DNA from: Stachybotrys elegans
Taxonomy: Eukaryota; Ascomycota; Sordariomycetes; Hypocreales; Stachybotryaceae
Length of the DNA stretch: 64,000 nucleotides
Direction: 5' to 3'
Assembly: GCA_020746835.1 (NCBI GenBank)
Contig: JAGPNK010000002.1
Location: forward strand, 2,790,001-2,854,000
The translations under genes were made by a program, and so were the position numbers. The notes below the pieces were generated by a model that worked only from the letters and a program-made list of their open reading frames with translations, did not search any database and was not told the DNA's origin. This document shows, one piece after another, positions 23,236-34,270 of the stretch. Positions within the stretch are counted from its first letter, which is position 1; every line of letters begins with the position of its first letter.

Positions 23236-24291
23236 GGTTCTCCTGGTACTATACAAGGGCACACGAGAGCGAGAACGTATGGGAGACGAGAGGATGCGGA
23301 GAGACGCTGCCGCTCGCCAGGTGTTCATCATTATTGCCAGGCTCCGCAAGCGCAAGCGGGGCAATGTCTGTCCCCGGAGTGTAATACCGGCACAGAGAAA
23401 ACCCCCTTTCAAGAAGTGATGGTACTGCTCCTTCCTTCACGGTTGGTTCCACATTAAATGGAACGTTGATGCGATTCCTCTGTGCTCGGTTGCGACTTGG
23501 ACACGAAACATATGGAGGGGTGAGCTTGCTGGGTGTAAAAGGCAGCTTGGTGGTCGTGGCCGAGGTGGACACGCTATCTAAGGTATCAGACTCGTTTATT
23601 TCAATGTAACCCACACCAGACATGGTTTCTAGATCCATTCGCCCCAGGTGTGCCTGAATAAGAGTGACGAGAAGAAATATAAGGTCTTTACGCCATCTAC
23701 AAATGTATGCTCCAAAGCGACTTCAAGACTGCAGTAAATTCGCGCTGCTGCCGACCACGGATCGGTGCAACAGGCCCTCTCACTCGCGTGCGGCATCTTC
23801 CCCGCGTTCGTGGCACGGTAGCATCGCCGATCATCACCCCCAAGGCTTCCCATTTTGGCCATTTACTGATGCAAACTCGGTGGCACAACACGTGCAAGAC
23901 AGAGGAACATATTTCATCATGATGAGCATTAAGCACCGTCTTGCGGCCTCGCCATGTTGCCATTTACACTTGAAGTGTTTCTACTCGACTTTGGGGGTTA
24001 ATCATCCAACACGCGCCCAGCCGACTGCCTGTGCAGGGTGCGACGCAAACTGGTCTGTCTATCTATAAGAGCGCGCCGGTATCGGCCACTGAAGAATCAT
24101 TCTGATATCGGGTTGTGTTTGGGGAGCTGGTCAGTGCCAGCCCGCTCATCCCAACCGTATAAATGGTGCTATGCCAAGTAGACATAGTGATATGGAAGCT
24201 CGTTTTCTCAAGCTTCGCTGCTCTGGCGAGCTGGGACAGAGTTCGTCGCCCGGTAAATCCCTGGCTCCAGATGATGACGGAAGCGACTCCG
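23236..24291. other. Spacer between aldolase promoter and RPB7 3' end
   Basis: About 1 kb without a supported gene. A minus-strand open frame just upstream of the aldolase start lacks family resemblance and coding bias. Confidence 0.45.
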
Positions 24292-24990
24292 TTAATCCTG
24301 GAGGCATCTGGGCAAAAAGGTCAGCTGTCGTGCGCATGCAAAAGGAAAGGAACAAGACAAAAGGTCTGCCGCTCATACCCAAGGTAATCCTCCTTGATGC
24401 TGCCGATGGCCCACATCTCTCCTACTTCAGTTCGAGTACCGATAATCTTGACACGAACGTGGGTTCCGGGCTCGATAACGATATCTTCGTTGTTGGTGAA
24501 TTGAGGTGGTGTGGCATTGGGATCCCATCGAATATCGCTGGGTATCAGCTGCAAGACTCGGTCAGCATCTCTCTCAACTTCCTTCCCCCGGCACCTCGTC
24601 GTGACATACGTGAGCCGAAACGAAGAGACGTAGAGGCCCAGCCTGGGCGAAGAAGCCCTGGGGGTTGATAGAATAGACGACGGCATCGACCTAATCCGCA
24701 TCAGAGCTCTGCATCCTGTCAAGGTCTGCGCTTCGCTTTACCGTCTCGCCCTTGAAGGGCCGCCACACCACCGCGCGGTATCCCACCGTGAACTCAGCGA
24801 GGCCGTTTCCCGGCAGAATGCGCCCCTCTGAGATGTCGAACGTATCCATGATGGAGATGACATAATAGCTACCAGCGCAAGTCCCTTCCACATCCTTCAG
24901 CAGCTTGCTCGTAACAAGCTCGTGCATGTTGCGCCCGAAGTACGAGGGATGCAGAGTGACCCTGCGCTCCATGTTGTATAGGAAAAACAT
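24292..24990 (-). CDS. RPB7: RNA polymerase II subunit Rpb7
   Basis: Four minus-strand exons, 24990-24742, 24690-24610, 24548-24379 and 24307-24292, give 171 residues, the same length as I recall for yeast Rpb7. The N-terminus is MFFLYNMERRVTLHPSYFGR, the RNP-like tip domain runs to about residue 80, and the OB/S1 domain follows with VDAVVYSINPQGFF, GPLRLFVSAH and a final AIGSIKEDYLGCLQD. Rpb7 pairs with Rpb4 to form the stalk of Pol II, which supports initiation and contacts emerging RNA. The last coding exon has just 16 bases; it is supported by a CTGAC branch site, a CCCAG acceptor and restoration of the family-like C-terminus. Reading through the intron would instead add unrelated residues. 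Confidence 0.95.
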
Positions 24991-26419
24991 GTTGAGCGGT
25001 CGAGCGAATGGCTTCGTTTAGGAGAGCGACGAGGTTGGGGGGGGGGGGGGGAAATCGGCGGTCGAAGTGAAGGACGGGACGTCGTCGCGGAAGAAGGCAA
25101 AGAGAGCCGGATACCCTCCTCCTCCACGGGCGGCGACTATGCGATAGTTACGAGAGATGGCAGCGGCAGATGACAATGGCAGGCGACGGCAGGACGAAAG
25201 ACAAGATGGTGGATGAGGCGGCGGCAGCTGGATGTGCCAGGATAGAGAATGCAAGGCAGGGCGCAACGTCAGCGCGAGGGACGCGGCGTGTCCTCGAATA
25301 TGCGCTACTAGATCCCCGACGCTAGAAATGCTGCTGTAGCGCGAGAGGATGCAACACGGCAACCGGTCTGGCGGAGGATTGCGGTCGTGGGCAGAATGGA
25401 CGCTGGCGACGCGGCGAGGCTGCAGGCTGTCAGATGTCGCGACTGTTTCTCTCAAGGTTTGGCGGTTGCCTTTGCTATGGACCTAACCATTTTCGTGTTA
25501 ACACCAATTGGAAGCAGTCCTGAGGTACCAGTACTTAATTAGCCCGAATTGGGCGCGGCACTACTTACCCACATCGTTCACCAGGGAGGGTACCTGGAAG
25601 GCCTGTAGCTCTGTTCACAGTACTGCTGCTCCAGCACCTCACGCGACCACAATGGTTGCAGCAACGCTAAAAATGCGCCGTGACAGGCGGAACAGCAGGG
25701 GTTTGCAGCACCCCAGCGGCCGCTGTTGGTGCTTCTCCAGGTGTTGGGAGCCCTGATTCAGGGCAGCCTCGGTTGAAGACTGTGAAAATTTATTGAGAGT
25801 GGCCTCGATACAGTTGACATTTGAGTCAATATCCCGCCATAGTATTGCTTGCACCTGCTCACATACAAGTAGAATAAATGTCCCTGATGCCCCTCTGCTT
25901 GTGCCATGTACATTAGTAGTAGGTACCTAAGCTTTAGAGAGAAGTGCAGTCGTATGAGCTGACAGGTCCGAGGTCCCCCTTCCTTCCCTCCCCGAGGAGC
26001 CCCACGTTACGAGCGTTCCGGAAGGTACCTCTGCTTCCTAAAGGCAGGGTCCCTTCATTTCTTGGCTTAACCACATCGCATAATCTTATACCGTCCGTCC
26101 CTTAGGTTTTTGACGATGCAACGACGCTCCTCCGCTTGAACTTTGGCCCGGAACAAAACCTCGGTCCTGCGCAATTGGCTGTGCTCTTTGATTGCCTCGT
26201 TTTTTCCTTTGTTGCGTCCGCCTCGAGCCCTTTGTTCCTGCTCGCCCTCCTCTACACCGCATATTTTGTTCCGACGCTCAGGCCGTACGGCAAAAAGGGC
26301 AAACGCAACCAACCGGCTCGGCCACGTCCCAAGTCGGCTGCCATCCTCCCTCGGCGAGGCTCTGCATCCGGTCTCTAATGTGCCAGCTCCCCTAGGGCCT
26401 GATTCTCTGGTAATCGAAC
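24991..26419. promoter_or_regulatory. Divergent spacer of RPB7 and the MPO1-like gene
   Basis: About 1.4 kb separating divergent start codons, presumably with both promoters. Apart from the G15 run nothing distinctive is seen, and no internal gene is supported. Confidence 0.45.
25037..25051. repeat. Poly-G(15) tract upstream of RPB7
   Basis: Fifteen G on the plus strand (C15 in the sense direction of RPB7), ending 46 bases before the RPB7 start, so probably in its 5' leader or core promoter. Confidence 0.9.
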
Positions 26420-27112
26420 ATGTCGCTGGATCTGGAAAAGCACTTGACCTTTGTAAGCCCTTCCTCTCTCTCCCCTTGGACCCTTGGACCCTTGGCTGAT
26501 CTCGCTGGCATAGTATGGTGCATACCACCATAACCCTGTTAATGTCGCCATTCACATGCTATGTGTTCCGCCCATCTTGTTAACGGGCTTCTGCATGGTA
26601 CGACGTGCCATCTTCCCTCCCTCACGCTCCCCCGGGCTCAAGCTGAACTATTTCCCAAGGCAACCTACTCGGGCACTCTCATTCCCACTCCAGAATGGCT
26701 CACCATCCCCTATCTTGACCTTAATCTCGGCACCATTGCCGCCACCCTCTATGCCTCCCTTTATGTCCTGCTGGAGCCCGTGGCCGGCACCGCGCTAGCG
26801 ATTCTGTGCCTCGCCGGCACCGCCTTCTGCAATTATCTGCGCATGAGTGACCCCTCTGCTACTCTGCAGACGGCTGCCGCCCTCCATGTTGTCTGCTGGA
26901 TTGCACAGTTCATCGGCCACGGAGCCTTTGAGGGACGCGCCCCGGCCCTGCTCGACAACCTCGTCCAGGCCATCTTCCTCGCGCCCATGTTCGTCTGGCT
27001 CGAGTTTCTCTTCCTCCTTGGCTACCGCCGGGAACTACAAGCCCGCGTCAACAAGGCGGTCCAGGTGGAACTTGCAAAGGTCAGATCCAGCAAGGCCACC
27101 AAGTCCAGCTGA
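26420..27112 (+). CDS. MPO1: Mpo1-like 2-hydroxy fatty acid dioxygenase (DUF962)
   Basis: Three exons, 26420-26452, 26514-26597 and 26660-27112, give 189 residues. YGAYHHNPVNVAIHM (12-26) supplies H16, H17 and H25, and LHVVCWIAQFIGHGAFEGR (114-132) supplies H115 and H126. These histidines are the conserved set of the DUF962 family. Four hydrophobic helices (about 28-40, 62-98, 108-126, 136-157) indicate an ER membrane protein. Yeast Mpo1 is an iron(II) peroxide-dependent dioxygenase that shortens 2-hydroxy fatty acids during phytosphingosine breakdown. A basic tail ends the chain. Intron 2 has a CTGAAC branch site very close to its AAG acceptor; the exon 3 start could shift by a few codons, but the frame is fixed by the downstream conserved segment. 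Confidence 0.92.
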
Positions 27113-27465
27113 ACAATCACCGCGCGCCATCACAGCCTCACTACAGCGATTCGTCAGCCTGGGCGCCACAGCCCGCCTTGTACATATTCTACTTTTCATG
27201 ACCTCCTGCTGGCATGTTTTATTGGTTGAACTAGGGGCACGTATAGGATTCGGAAAATGGCACGTTGGATAACTATAAAAGCTGCGAATGGGCGCAACGG
27301 GTTCATTAGCGAGCTCTGCCTCGCGACTATATTATGTACTAAGTTCCCTAACTACGATACTGTCGATCTCCTTGTCATCTTTCATCGGTTCTCCAGCGGC
27401 TTCCTCGGGACTCTTTACCCGCATGGCGAGCGTCATGCTAGATCAGCCCACGCCCGATATTGGGC
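27113..27465. other. Convergent 3' spacer
   Basis: 353 bases between the stop codons of the MPO1-like gene and a minus-strand unknown gene. Nothing distinctive is seen. Confidence 0.45.
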
Positions 27466-28422
27466 TCAATGCCGCACAGTCGGACTATCGATGCGTGGTA
27501 CACCAGACAGAGGAGCTTGTCTCTCTTGTCTGCGGGCGTCCGCGCAGGCAAAAGAGAAATCCGAAATGTCCGTCTCAGACCTCGTGGCTGCGTCAAAGAG
27601 ATTCCAGCCTAGCCATGAACGATCCGGCTTACGGTCTGTCCGTGACTGGAGCCTGCCGGGATGGAGATAGACAACCTTGGTTGGCTGCCCAAGCTGTTGT
27701 GGCAACGGGACAAGTCGAGGCTCAGCGTCAGGTCGTGCCTCGGCCGTGATTTCACGGGGAGGTGGTACCACTGGGTACTCTAACTCCCGACTCTCTTCGT
27801 AAACGGCCTTGACTGACCCGCTGCCCCTTGGAAGGACCCTGGTGCTCTGCGATACACCGGGATGTGTGTTGGCTCTGGGCTGTGAGGAAGGTCTCCGACC
27901 AGATGAGGACCTCTGTGGCCTGCCTTGAGATGCAGGCCGTGGATGCATGCCCTGAGATGCTGATCGTCTTGGGGCGTGTGACGGCGAGCTTGGTGACCTT
28001 TCGGTCAAAGATCGCCCCCGTCTGAGCTGAGCCGGCTGGCGGTATGCCAAGGGAGGGTATCGGTCATGCCCACTCGCATCGAGCTCGCCCGGCGGAGCCA
28101 TCTCCAGCTGGCCGTGTACGGAGCGAATATCAGTGTTGGCCGTGTCTAACTTCCCCCTGCTCACCGTTCCCTCTCTGTATCTGTCAGGCTCCACGGGGTG
28201 CAAACCATCTGCACCACTCTCTCGTTTTGCCAGTCCTTGACATGATGTACATGGAGTTGAGACCCTCGTGACACGGCTAACTCTGCCGCAGCTCTGGCGA
28301 GGGAACATCCATGTCAGACAGCCCCGGCTTGCTGGGTACTTGCAAGTACCCTTCACTGCCACAAGGTGACCGCAGATGATATAATTTCGTATATGCCGAC
28401 ACATAGTGATAAATTGTGTCAC
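27466..28422 (-). CDS. Unknown protein with Cys/His N-terminus and disordered Ser/Arg/Pro body
   Basis: A single open frame of 318 residues. The first 65 residues contain spaced Cys and His: MCRH, YIICGH, KGTC, RGC, QSC, then STPCTSC at about 57-63. This resembles small zinc-binding N-termini of uncharacterised filamentous-fungal proteins. The remainder is rich in Arg, Ser, Pro and Gln (for example SSSGRRPSSQPR) and is probably disordered, ending DSPTVRH. No membrane segment or signal peptide is evident. The length of the uninterrupted frame and its GC-rich codons support coding; lack of recognised homology lowers confidence. The true start could be an internal ATG such as MCRHIRNY, six codons in. 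I do not know its function. Confidence 0.5.
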   Translation of the reverse strand: MTQFITMCRHIRNYIICGHLVAVKGTCKYPASRGCLTWMFPRQSCGRVSRVTRVSTPCTSCQGLAKRESGADGLHPVEPDRYREGTVSRGKLDTANTDIRSVHGQLEMAPPGELDASGHDRYPPLAYRQPAQLRRGRSLTERSPSSPSHAPRRSASQGMHPRPASQGRPQRSSSGRRPSSQPRANTHPGVSQSTRVLPRGSGSVKAVYEESRELEYPVVPPPREITAEARPDAEPRLVPLPQQLGQPTKVVYLHPGRLQSRTDRKPDRSWLGWNLFDAATRSETDISDFSFACADARRQERQAPLSGVPRIDSPTVRH

Positions 28423-29218
28423 TTTCGTCGGCCAGTCAATATAACGTGGTAGTCAATATGTACGCTCTTGCACATGTTGATATCAGAATCGAATATTGCA
28501 GTGTTTGGTGGACGATAGAATACGGAATAGCATCAGCTGGGTAGCCAGAGCACTCGGTGAAGTTGAGTAGAGAGGAACATGTTGAAGACATCGTAGGGAT
28601 GAAGATATTTATGGCCCCGGCCGTAGAATGACGCGGCAATGAGGTTGGACAAGTGGCCATCTTGGGGCATGTGCAGAAATCTCTCATGAACAGCCTACAC
28701 GTCCATTATTCAGAAGTTATGACTGTATAATCCAGAGCCATGCTCTTCATCCATGTCCCTTCACCGGATGCTTCAGGACGGGATGACCAAGTTGCTGTTA
28801 CAATCCGCGTAGGCAGAAGCATTGGTTTCTTTGATGAGAAACACAAGCCCTGACCAGCTTCCGTGATCGATCGGGATACATCCCCTTGTCTTTTCAAACG
28901 TGTCCTCCTCTTGTATGAAAGGACGGTCCTTGACAACCAAACCACAATAGCAGAGTTGCTGTTCCAGCAGACATACATATTTCCCTTGTACGCGGTCAAT
29001 CCGAGTATGTACAGAATCGACAGCCTCCTCTGATCATCTGTGTGACCGTGGGCAGAGGAGGCCCGTCTAGACAAAGACGATGGTGCAAAGGAATGAATCA
29101 TGGAAGCACAGGCTGAAAGCGTGCTCTGTAGAGAGAGTGAAGTTGGTCCGTAGCATGGACCACAGAAAAGCATGTGAGAACGGGCATTGTAGCCTCTGCC
29201 AAGGCATCACGAGCCACC
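28423..29218. other. Spacer between two minus-strand unknown genes
   Basis: About 0.8 kb, AT-richer than the flanking genes. A 155-codon minus-strand frame here lacks coding bias and is not called. Confidence 0.45.
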
Positions 29219-29865
29219 TCACAAGACAAGAACAGCCTCGCGGAACGCCTTGATGGCCTCAGTCAAGCTGGCGGCAGGTCCCCCCAGCTCAGGAACAGAG
29301 GCGGCAACGGGACTCAGTAATTCGTCCACCTCCACGAGGCTCCAGGCTGCAAGAGGCCGCAGGATCAGCAAAGCTAGGGGTCTCCAAGGTACGGCAGCGA
29401 GGGCTTACTGAGTGTCATGGCGGCTTCTGATAGCCATGACGCACTTCCCGGCTCCCCCTGGACCTGGCGCCTGGAGTGTCGGTTCGGCAGCGCGGACACC
29501 GCACCAGGGATGAGGCCGCCGGCGGGTTCCTGGCCGTCCGAGTGACCGCGCGCGTTCTCCGCCTGCACGGCCTCGAGGACCTCGTTGAAGACATCTGAGG
29601 ACATGCCCGTCGCGCTGCTGGAGATGCCCCCGGCGACAGGCGTGGGCGGCGGCATCGAGACTGGCTGGCTGCCGCCAGCAGGATCCCCCATGCTGGGAGC
29701 CTGGCCGCTCAGCCCTAGGTTGCGTAGGATTTCGTTGAAAGCCGTCAGGTCGAATGCTGTCTTTACTATGCCGCGGGCCACGGGATCCCAGACTGGCGGC
29801 GGCGGCACTGCGTGCCCGCTGCCTGCGAGGCAGAGTACGGCGGCGGCGGCGGACCAGAGCTTCAT
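29219..29865 (-). CDS. Small secreted protein, function unknown
   Basis: Two minus-strand exons, 29865-29409 and 29346-29219, give 194 residues. MKLWSAAAAVLCLAGSGHA is a clear signal peptide with likely cleavage after GHA. The mature chain begins VPPPPVWDPV, then has FNEILRNLGLSG, a Gly/Pro/Ser-rich middle, VFNEVLEAVQAENARG, and a dibasic-like RHSRRQ site before the C-terminal helix LTEAIKAFREAVLVL. There are almost no cysteines in the mature part, so it is not a typical Cys-rich effector. The two related FNE-(I/V)-L-x2 segments suggest a short internal repeat. An in-frame ATG 15 codons upstream would hide the signal peptide and is less likely. The splice to exon 2 is supported by GTAAGC and TTGCAG and by coding-biased codons to the stop. 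Confidence 0.75.
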
Positions 29866-30514
29866 GTTGGGCAATGTTTGAGATAAATGAGTGACGATGG
29901 CCAAGGCCAATGAATGAATGAATGAGAGACTGTAAAGGAGGGACGAACTGGCTGACGGGATACTGGAACCATGGAAGGGAAAAGGCGGGATGTCTTCCCG
30001 TTTTTATTCACAAAACTACATGGCTATGCCCCTGGATGCGCTGGCATGTATCCAGAGATATCCCTCATGTGAATGTTTCAGGGGGAAAGCTTGTAACAGC
30101 AGCGACAATGAGAAGAATGCCGTTGAAGTGCGCACCCGGTAACCAGTAACACAATGGGCTTCAATGGTAAAACGTGGGAATGTTCTTGGCCCAAGCTCGA
30201 GTCCGTCTGTATAGGAATGCATGATTCGCGGTTGACGTGAACGGCCCGTGGTTACCTGGGGAAACGATCTGCGATTGTTCAGCTCCCGAGTATTGAAGGT
30301 GAGACTCGGCGATCTGTACAATGGCAATCGCATGAACATTGTCAACTTGTCTTCACAGGCGCGCGTCGGTCCAGGCGGAAAAATGAAAGAGAGAAAATCC
30401 AGGTATAAATAACGATATACGAGGGGGATATAAACAAAACGCCTGTCATCTTTTCCCCGTCTCCCGAAGTGGATTCCTTACATTTTTCTAAATTTTGGTT
30501 CTTATTTTCTTTTC
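29866..30514. other. Spacer between secreted-protein promoter and CPS 3' end
   Basis: About 0.65 kb. It holds the promoter of the secreted-protein gene and, near 30480-30510, a T-rich stretch at the 3' end of the CPS gene. No gene is seen. Confidence 0.45.
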
Positions 30515-33500
30515 TTACAACGGCTTTCCGCCGATGAAGTCGGACCAGGCCCGGACTTCAGTGGGGATGCCTTCCTTTCGGGGCAGCTTCTCGCTCATGC
30601 ACTGAGCAAAGAGGATAGCGGTCTGTATTGCGTCAGTACGGTGATCCCCATGGATGAGCCTGCTGCTGGGCAGCGGAGTTGATGTATAGGGATACATACC
30701 TGGGGCTCCATAAATAGGGGCACGCCAAAGTCGACGGCGTTTCGGCGCATCACGTAGTCGACATCCTGGGTTGTCTTGCCACGGGCCTGGGCCAGATTGA
30801 AGGCGCCGCGAATGTCGTACTTCTTGAACACCTCGCGGAGGGCACGCTTGTCGTCGGTGGGGAACTCAATCACCTCGACGCTCACATTGTCCTTGCAGTT
30901 ACCCTCAAGGAACTCCTTCACCTCGGGAGAGGCGGCGTAGAGCTTGTAGCCGAGGGGAGCAAGGTAGTCGACGACCTGGGTCAGCCAGGTCTTGGTGACA
31001 TCTCCGCCGAGCAGCAGACCCTCACCAGGCTCAGGCATGCGGAAGTTCATCGTAGACTGGAGCGAAGTCCAGTAGGCCTCGACGAGATCCTTTCCGAAGC
31101 AAGCAATCTCACCGGTAGAGGCCATCTCGACGCCGAGGAAGGGATCGGCACCGGCCAGACGAGTCCAGGAGAACTGAGGCACCTTGGTAGCGAGGTAGTC
31201 GCGCTTGACGGCCATGAGGTCGGTAGGGTCAGGGACGTCCTTGCCGACGAGAGCCTTGGTAGCAACGTCAATGAAGTTGGTACCGAGGACCTTGCTGACG
31301 AAGGGGAACGATCGGGAAGCGCGGAGGTTGCACTCGATGACCTTGAGCAGAGGCTCACCGCCCTCGGGGTTCTCTGCCTTGATGATCTGCATGTTGAAGG
31401 GGCCGGTGATGCTCCATGCCTTGGCAACCTTCTGAGCAATCTCCTTGACACGCTCCATCACGCTTGCGTCGAGGTTAGCCGGGGGGAGAACCAGCGTGGC
31501 GTCTCCGGAGTGGACACCAGCTTGCTCAACGTGCTCGCTGACGGCGTGGACGATGAGGTTACCCTCAGAGGCAACACCGTCGACGTCAATCTCCTGGGCA
31601 CCCTCAATGAACTTGGTGATGACAACGGGGTGGTCGGGCGAGACGTTGCTGGCGGCCTCGAGCTTGTCCTTGAGATCATCCTTGCTGTGGATAACAGTCA
31701 TGGCAGCACCCGACAGAACGTAGCTGGGACGAACCAGAACTGGGTAGCCAACCTGCTCAGCAAAGGCCTCAGCATCCTGGACCGAGGTAAGCTCCTTCCA
31801 GGCAGGCTGGTCAACGCCAATGCTATCCAGAATCTCAGAGAACTTCTGACGATCCTCAGCCTTGTCGATGTCCCTGGGGTCCGTACCCAGAACCTTGGCT
31901 CCGCCAGTCTCCTGAAGCCTGAGCGCAATGTTCTGGGGCAGCTGGCCACCAACAGACACCACGACACCAGCAGCGCCCTCGAGCTCATAGATGTCCATCA
32001 CACGCTCGTAGCTGAGCTCCTCAAAGTACAGCTTGTCTACCAAATCACTATCTGTGCTGACCGTCTCCGGGTTGTACTTTTTTGGCTTGTAATTAGCATA
32101 TTTGATGGCTAGAGGGGTTGTAGAGGTGTTGTGGTGGACTTACGTTGATCATGACGGTCTTCTTGCCCATGCGGCGGAGAGCCTGGGTCGCGCTGACGGC
32201 GCACCAATCAAACTCGACGGAGCTGCCAATACGGTAGACACCGCTGCCGAGGACAATGGTTCCGTTGTCGTCGAAGGTGACGTCGTGAGTGGAGCCGTTG
32301 TAGGTGGTGTAGAGGTAGTTGGTGTCGGCGGGGAACTCGGCGGCCAGGGTGTCGATCTTCTTGACCCAGGGGCGGATGTTGAAGCTCAATCGCTGGGCGC
32401 GGACGGCATCCTCGGTGCTGTTGACGGCCATGGCGATCTGGCGGTCAGAGAAACCCATCTGCTTGGCCTTGAGGATCTGGTCCTTCTTGAGGGCCTCGAG
32501 GCTGCCAGTGTTCTGGAGCTCGCGAGTGCAGTCGACAATGTTCTGCAGCTTGTAGAGGAACCACTTGTCAATCTTGGTCAGATCGTGGACCTTGTCGACG
32601 GAGTAGTTCTCGTGGAGCATGGCCTGGCCAACGGCGAGCCATCGGCGGTCGGTGGGGTTCTGGAGCTCAAAGTCGAGGTCCTCGAACTTGTCGCCCTGGA
32701 AGCCAACGAAGCGGGGGTCAACCTGACGGATGGCCTTCTGGAAGGACTCCTCAAAGGTACGGCCAATGGCCATGACCTCACCGACCGACTTCATGGCGCT
32801 GCCAATGTCGCGCTTGACGTGCTGGAACTTGGAAAGATCCCATCGGGGGATTTTGGTGACAATGTAGTCGAGGGACGGCTCAAAGTTGGCAGTCGTGGTC
32901 TTGGTGACGGCGTTGGGGAGCTCGGGCAGGCTGTGGCCCAGACCAATCTTGGCGGCGGTGTAGGCGAGGGGGTATCCGGTAGCCTTGGAGGCAAGGGCAG
33001 AAGATCGGGAGAGACGAGCGTTGACCTCAATGACACGGTAGTCGAGACCATCGGGCTGCAGGGCGTACTGGACGTTGCACTCGCCCACGACGCCGAGGTG
33101 GCGGACGATCTTGATGGCGGCGGATCGGAGCATGTGGTACTCCTCATCGCTGAGGGTCTGACTGGGCGCAACGACGATGGAGTCGCCGGTGTGGATGCCG
33201 AGGGGGTCGAAGTTCTCCATGTTGCACACGGTGATGCAGTTGTTGTTGGCATCGCGGACGACCTCGTACTCGACCTCCTTCCAGCCCTTGAGCGACTTCT
33301 CGACCAGGATCTGGGGGGAGAGGGTCAGAGAGCGGGCGGACATGTTGCGGAGCTCCTCCTCGTTGTTGGCGAAACCAGAGCCCAGACCACCGAGCGCATA
33401 GGCGGCGCGGACAATGATGGGGTAGCCAATGGTGTTGGCGGCCTCGAGGGCCTCGTCGACGGTGCTGACGGCAATGGACTTTGCGATGGGGATGTTGATC

Positions 33501-34270
33501 TCATCCAGGGCCTTGGCGAAGAGGTCGCGGTCCTCGCTGAGCTCGAGGGTCCTGACACTGGTGCCGAGGACCTTGACGCCGTACTTCTCAAAGAGACCGA
33601 GGCGCTGCATCTGGACACCGAGGTTGAGGGCGGTCTGGCCGCCAAAGGACAGGAAGATACCATCGGGCTTCTCCTTCTCGATGACGTAGGAGACGTACTC
33701 GGGGGTGACGGGCAGGTAGTAGACCTCGTCGGCAAGAGTGTGGTCAGTCTGGATGGTGGCAATGTTGGGGTTGATGAGGACGGAAGCGACACCGGACTCC
33801 TTGAGAGCCTTGAGGGCTTGGGCGCCTGGACGAATCCCATGTTAGCTAGCCATGTATACGGCGGGCGATAAGATGATAAGACAGTGGGCAGGCATACCAG
33901 AGTAGTCAAACTCTCCGGCCTGGCCAATGGCTAGACCACCAGAGCCAATGACGAGCACCTTCTTGACATCGACCGTCTGCTGGGGCTTGATGACGCCGCT
34001 GTCGATGTAGGCCTTGGGGTTGGGGGCGGGCTGGGAGGTAGCGGAGCTGTAGGCACGGCGAATGGAGATGGTGCCGAGCCGCTTGGGCTGGGCCTGGGCG
34101 GGCTGAGCAGCACCGGCTCGGCCGAGCGACGACGAAGCCAGCGGCGAGCGGGCAGCGAGTCTGGAGGTGGTGAAGGAGCGGACGGGCAGAGCTCGAGAGG
34201 CGCCGCGGGCGTTACGGAGCAGCGCCGGAGCTCGGCCGGCCAGCAGGGCTGTCTGCAAGTTGGCGGGCAT
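30515..34270 (-). CDS. CPA2: Arginine-specific carbamoyl-phosphate synthase, large chain, mitochondrial
   Basis: Four minus-strand exons, 34270-33898, 33825-32144, 32076-30700 and 30622-30515, give 1179 residues. The first 85 or so are rich in Arg, Ala and Ser without acids (for example [15 protein letters not shown]), a mitochondrial presequence. [21 protein letters not shown] begins the first synthase half; the two ATP-grasp units follow (about 200-420 and 740-930), separated by the oligomerisation region, with a C-terminal MGS-like allosteric domain. The enzyme makes carbamoyl phosphate from ammonia supplied by the small glutamine-hydrolysing chain (not in this window), feeding arginine synthesis with ornithine transcarbamylase. 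A stand-alone large chain with a mitochondrial leader marks the arginine-specific form (Neurospora arg-3), not the pyrimidine multienzyme. Exon 3 could begin one of two AAG sites apart; I chose the one giving the conserved [10 protein letters not shown]. Confidence 0.96.

Noticed and set aside
23249..23638. A 129-codon frame just upstream of the aldolase
   Set aside because: No family features; the aldolase start MMKASNKLG already gives a normal-length enzyme, so an N-terminal extension is not needed.
28706..29173. A 155-codon minus-strand frame
   Set aside because: Codon use is unbiased and the chain shows no domain.
32102..33871. A 589-codon plus-strand open frame
   Set aside because: It lies antisense to the CPS large-chain exons. 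Its Val/Gly/Leu/Asp-rich composition is what the complement of GC-biased codons gives, and no domain is visible.
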